Of a DNA stretch of 64,000 nt, positions 62,622 to 64,000 are shown in pieces; the stretch's first letter is position 1, and each line of letters starts with the position of its first letter. The translations under genes were made by a program, and so were the position numbers. The notes beneath the pieces were generated by a model. It worked only from the letters and a program-made list of their open reading frames with translations, did no database searches and had not been told where the DNA came from. The stretch comes from Pseudoips prasinana (lineage: Eukaryota; Arthropoda; Insecta; Lepidoptera; Nolidae). The stretch covers positions 11,791,201 through 11,855,200 of the forward strand of contig OX621257.1 in NCBI GenBank assembly GCA_951640165.1, read 5' to 3'.

Positions 62622-62893
62622 ATAATATAATAATATCTGGGGACAATAATATCTAGGGACAATGTCACACAGATCATCCTAGCCCCAAACTAAGCAAAGC
62701 TTGTACTATGGGCACCAGGCGACGATATACATACTTATATAGATAGATAAATACTTATAGACATAGAAAACATCCATGACTCAGAAACAAATATTCGTGC
62801 TCATCACACAAATATTTGCACTTACCGGGATTCGAACCCAGGACCACCAGCTTCGTAGGCAGGAGCACTACCAACTAGGCTATGGTGACCGTC
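62622..62893 (-). mobile_element. SINE-A, copy 7
   Basis: Minus-strand complete copy with B box ggttcgaatcccgg and A box tagcctagttgg. The tail side has a small duplication of atatctggggacaata. Confidence 0.85.
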
Positions 62894-63089
62894 ATATCAA
62901 TATTTGGAGTAAGTAGTTTATTATTCAACAAGGAACAACTTCCGAGCATTTTAACGCTTAGGACATTGGAATTAGGTATAACAGCTCACTTGCAACGACG
63001 CTTAAGATATACCCTTAGTACTTTTGCAGCTGGCCTCTCTAGTAGCAAGTCTCTCGTTCCATGAGGCTCTAGCTTCGTTATATTACGTT

Positions 63090-63160
63090 GGTCTAGCGGT
63101 AGCGTGTTCACCCGCAGATAACGAGGTCCTGGGTTCAAATCCCGGGTTGGGCCAAAGGTG
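63090..63160 (+). mobile_element. tRNA-like SINE head, not a tRNA gene
   Basis: A box tggtctagcggtagcg and B box gggttcaaatccc are well spaced and the T-arm folds (ctggg/cccgg). The 7-base acceptor halves do not pair, so this is a SINE head or tRNA pseudogene. Confidence 0.5.
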
Positions 63161-63193
63161 ATTATGGACTTTTCAATAAAAAGAAAAATTTAT

Positions 63194-63390
63194 AATAAAT
63201 AGATAATATATTTGTAATTAATTAACAACAGATGCCTAATATATATTTATTTATTTATTGGACTCAACTTAATTCTACCATTAGGGAACCTAACGCGATA
63301 GAAAAGTTACAATTCAATTGCGTATTATGTACATTTCTAAAAAACTAATAACATGCAATGGTTAATATACATAAATATATATATATATCG
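63194..63390 (+). repeat. ~200-bp direct repeat, copy 2
   Basis: Same blocks as 61385-61600, with a ~25-base gap after ttggactc and a ~35-base extra (gaaaagttacaattcaattg). Confidence 0.75.
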
Positions 63391-63728
63391 TCCCCGTAGT
63401 TGGAAAACTAAATAACTCTGATTTTGTAGTTCTGAGATAAACGCGATTTAGTGTTTATATTAAATAATTTATAACTAAATAACAAATAAAAAATCAAGTT
63501 GTTTAATTTTGCCACAACTGTTTTTATAACTTTACTGCAATTAGCTACTTATTTCGGCTATTTATTTAGTTTTCCTACAAGCTAAATACATTTGTTAGAG
63601 TAAAATTTGGTGAAATAAGTGCAGTTATTGAATTTATCATACTCGAAATATTTTTAAATTTAAAATTTAGTGGCTTTGTATGTTATTATTACTTTGATAT
63701 TTTTTTAACTTTTGTTGGTCTCATATGA
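63391..63728. other. Unassigned, possible TIR element
   Basis: gttggaaaactaaataa (~63400) and ttatttagttttcctac (~63565) form an inverted pair of ~15 bases; too little to call. Confidence 0.35.
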
Positions 63729-63764
63729 AATAAACGCTGTATTAATCATAATACAGCGTTTATT
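63729..63764. repeat. Perfect palindrome, 15-bp arms
   Basis: aataaacgctgtatt and its complement with a 6-base loop. Confidence 0.9.
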
Positions 63765-63859
63765 ATTAATATCAATTAACAATGTTATATTAAGGAATAA
63801 AAGTTTAGAAAAGGTGTATTGTTATCAGATACTTATCATGCCACAAACTTAAAAAATAA

Positions 63860-64000
63860 ACATTATCATCATCATCATATCAGCCGAACTCCACAATTGC
63901 CGGTCTTGCGCTATTCGCACCCAGCGTATTCCAGCGATCCGTACAAGATCATCAGCCCATCTTGTAGGGGGCCTGCCCACGCACTCTCCTCTTCCAGTTC
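63860..64000 (-). pseudogene. RTE 3' fragment, running off the window
   Basis: On plus: atcatcatcatatcagccga, then a ~45-base deletion to ctccacaattgccggtcttg, then tcttgtagggggcctgccca. The minus strand would encode the GRPPTRW region. Confidence 0.7.

Noticed and set aside
63090..63160. Possible functional tRNA gene
   Set aside because: The T-arm folds, but the acceptor halves do not pair and there is no clear anticodon stem.
61385..63390. LTR retrotransposon with two LTRs
   Set aside because: The direct repeats lack TG...CA ends, a polypurine tract and any coding sequence between them.

Overview
The window looks like a stretch of a lepidopteran (moth or butterfly) nuclear genome. It is AT-rich and eukaryotic, and nearly everything recognisable is transposable-element sequence: tRNA-headed SINEs, RTE-type and CR1/Jockey-type LINEs, Lep1-like non-autonomous Helitrons that end in CTAG with a terminal hairpin, and MITEs. 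The order assignment is an inference from the mix of families; there is no rRNA, mitochondrial or recognisable host gene to prove it. There is no operon structure, CRISPR array or prokaryotic signal.

Layout. 0-6 kb: 3' end of a gypsy-like LTR retrotransposon (integrase, polypurine tract, LTR), several SINEs, a 5S-rRNA-like SINE family and a tandemly duplicated Helitron. 6.3 kb: a likely host exon on the minus strand. 7-13 kb: Helitrons, SINEs nested in SINEs, and two PIF/Harbinger-like MITE families. 13.9-18.2 kb: a near full-length minus-strand LINE with two long open ORFs (PHD/coiled-coil ORF1; endonuclease-RT ORF2). 19.3-20.7 kb: 3' half of another LINE. 20.8-22.2 kb: a foldback-like element bounded by a perfect 9-bp target-site duplication. 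23-27 kb: nested Helitrons and SINEs. 27.4-29.5 kb: a frameshifted RTE LINE. 30-45 kb: SINEs, RTE fragments, MITEs, a second foldback copy, a second likely host exon (39.8-40.05 kb, minus) and a LINE split by a SINE. 45-64 kb: head-to-tail Helitrons, more Harbinger-like MITEs, a cluster of TA-flanked MITEs, 5S-like SINEs, an inverted Helitron pair, an inverted MITE pair and SINE-in-SINE nesting.

The only candidate host coding sequence is the two minus-strand exons (39793-40050 and 6310-6486). Both have phase-1 boundaries and could belong to one gene whose roughly 33-kb intron holds most of the elements. I do not recognise the protein. The parts most worth a second look are the foldback-like element, the 5S-like SINE family, Helitrons lodged at the same nucleotide of three SINEs, and the paired Harbinger-like MITEs. 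Family names SINE-A, -B, -C, -D, -H and MITE-A to -E are labels made up for this report.
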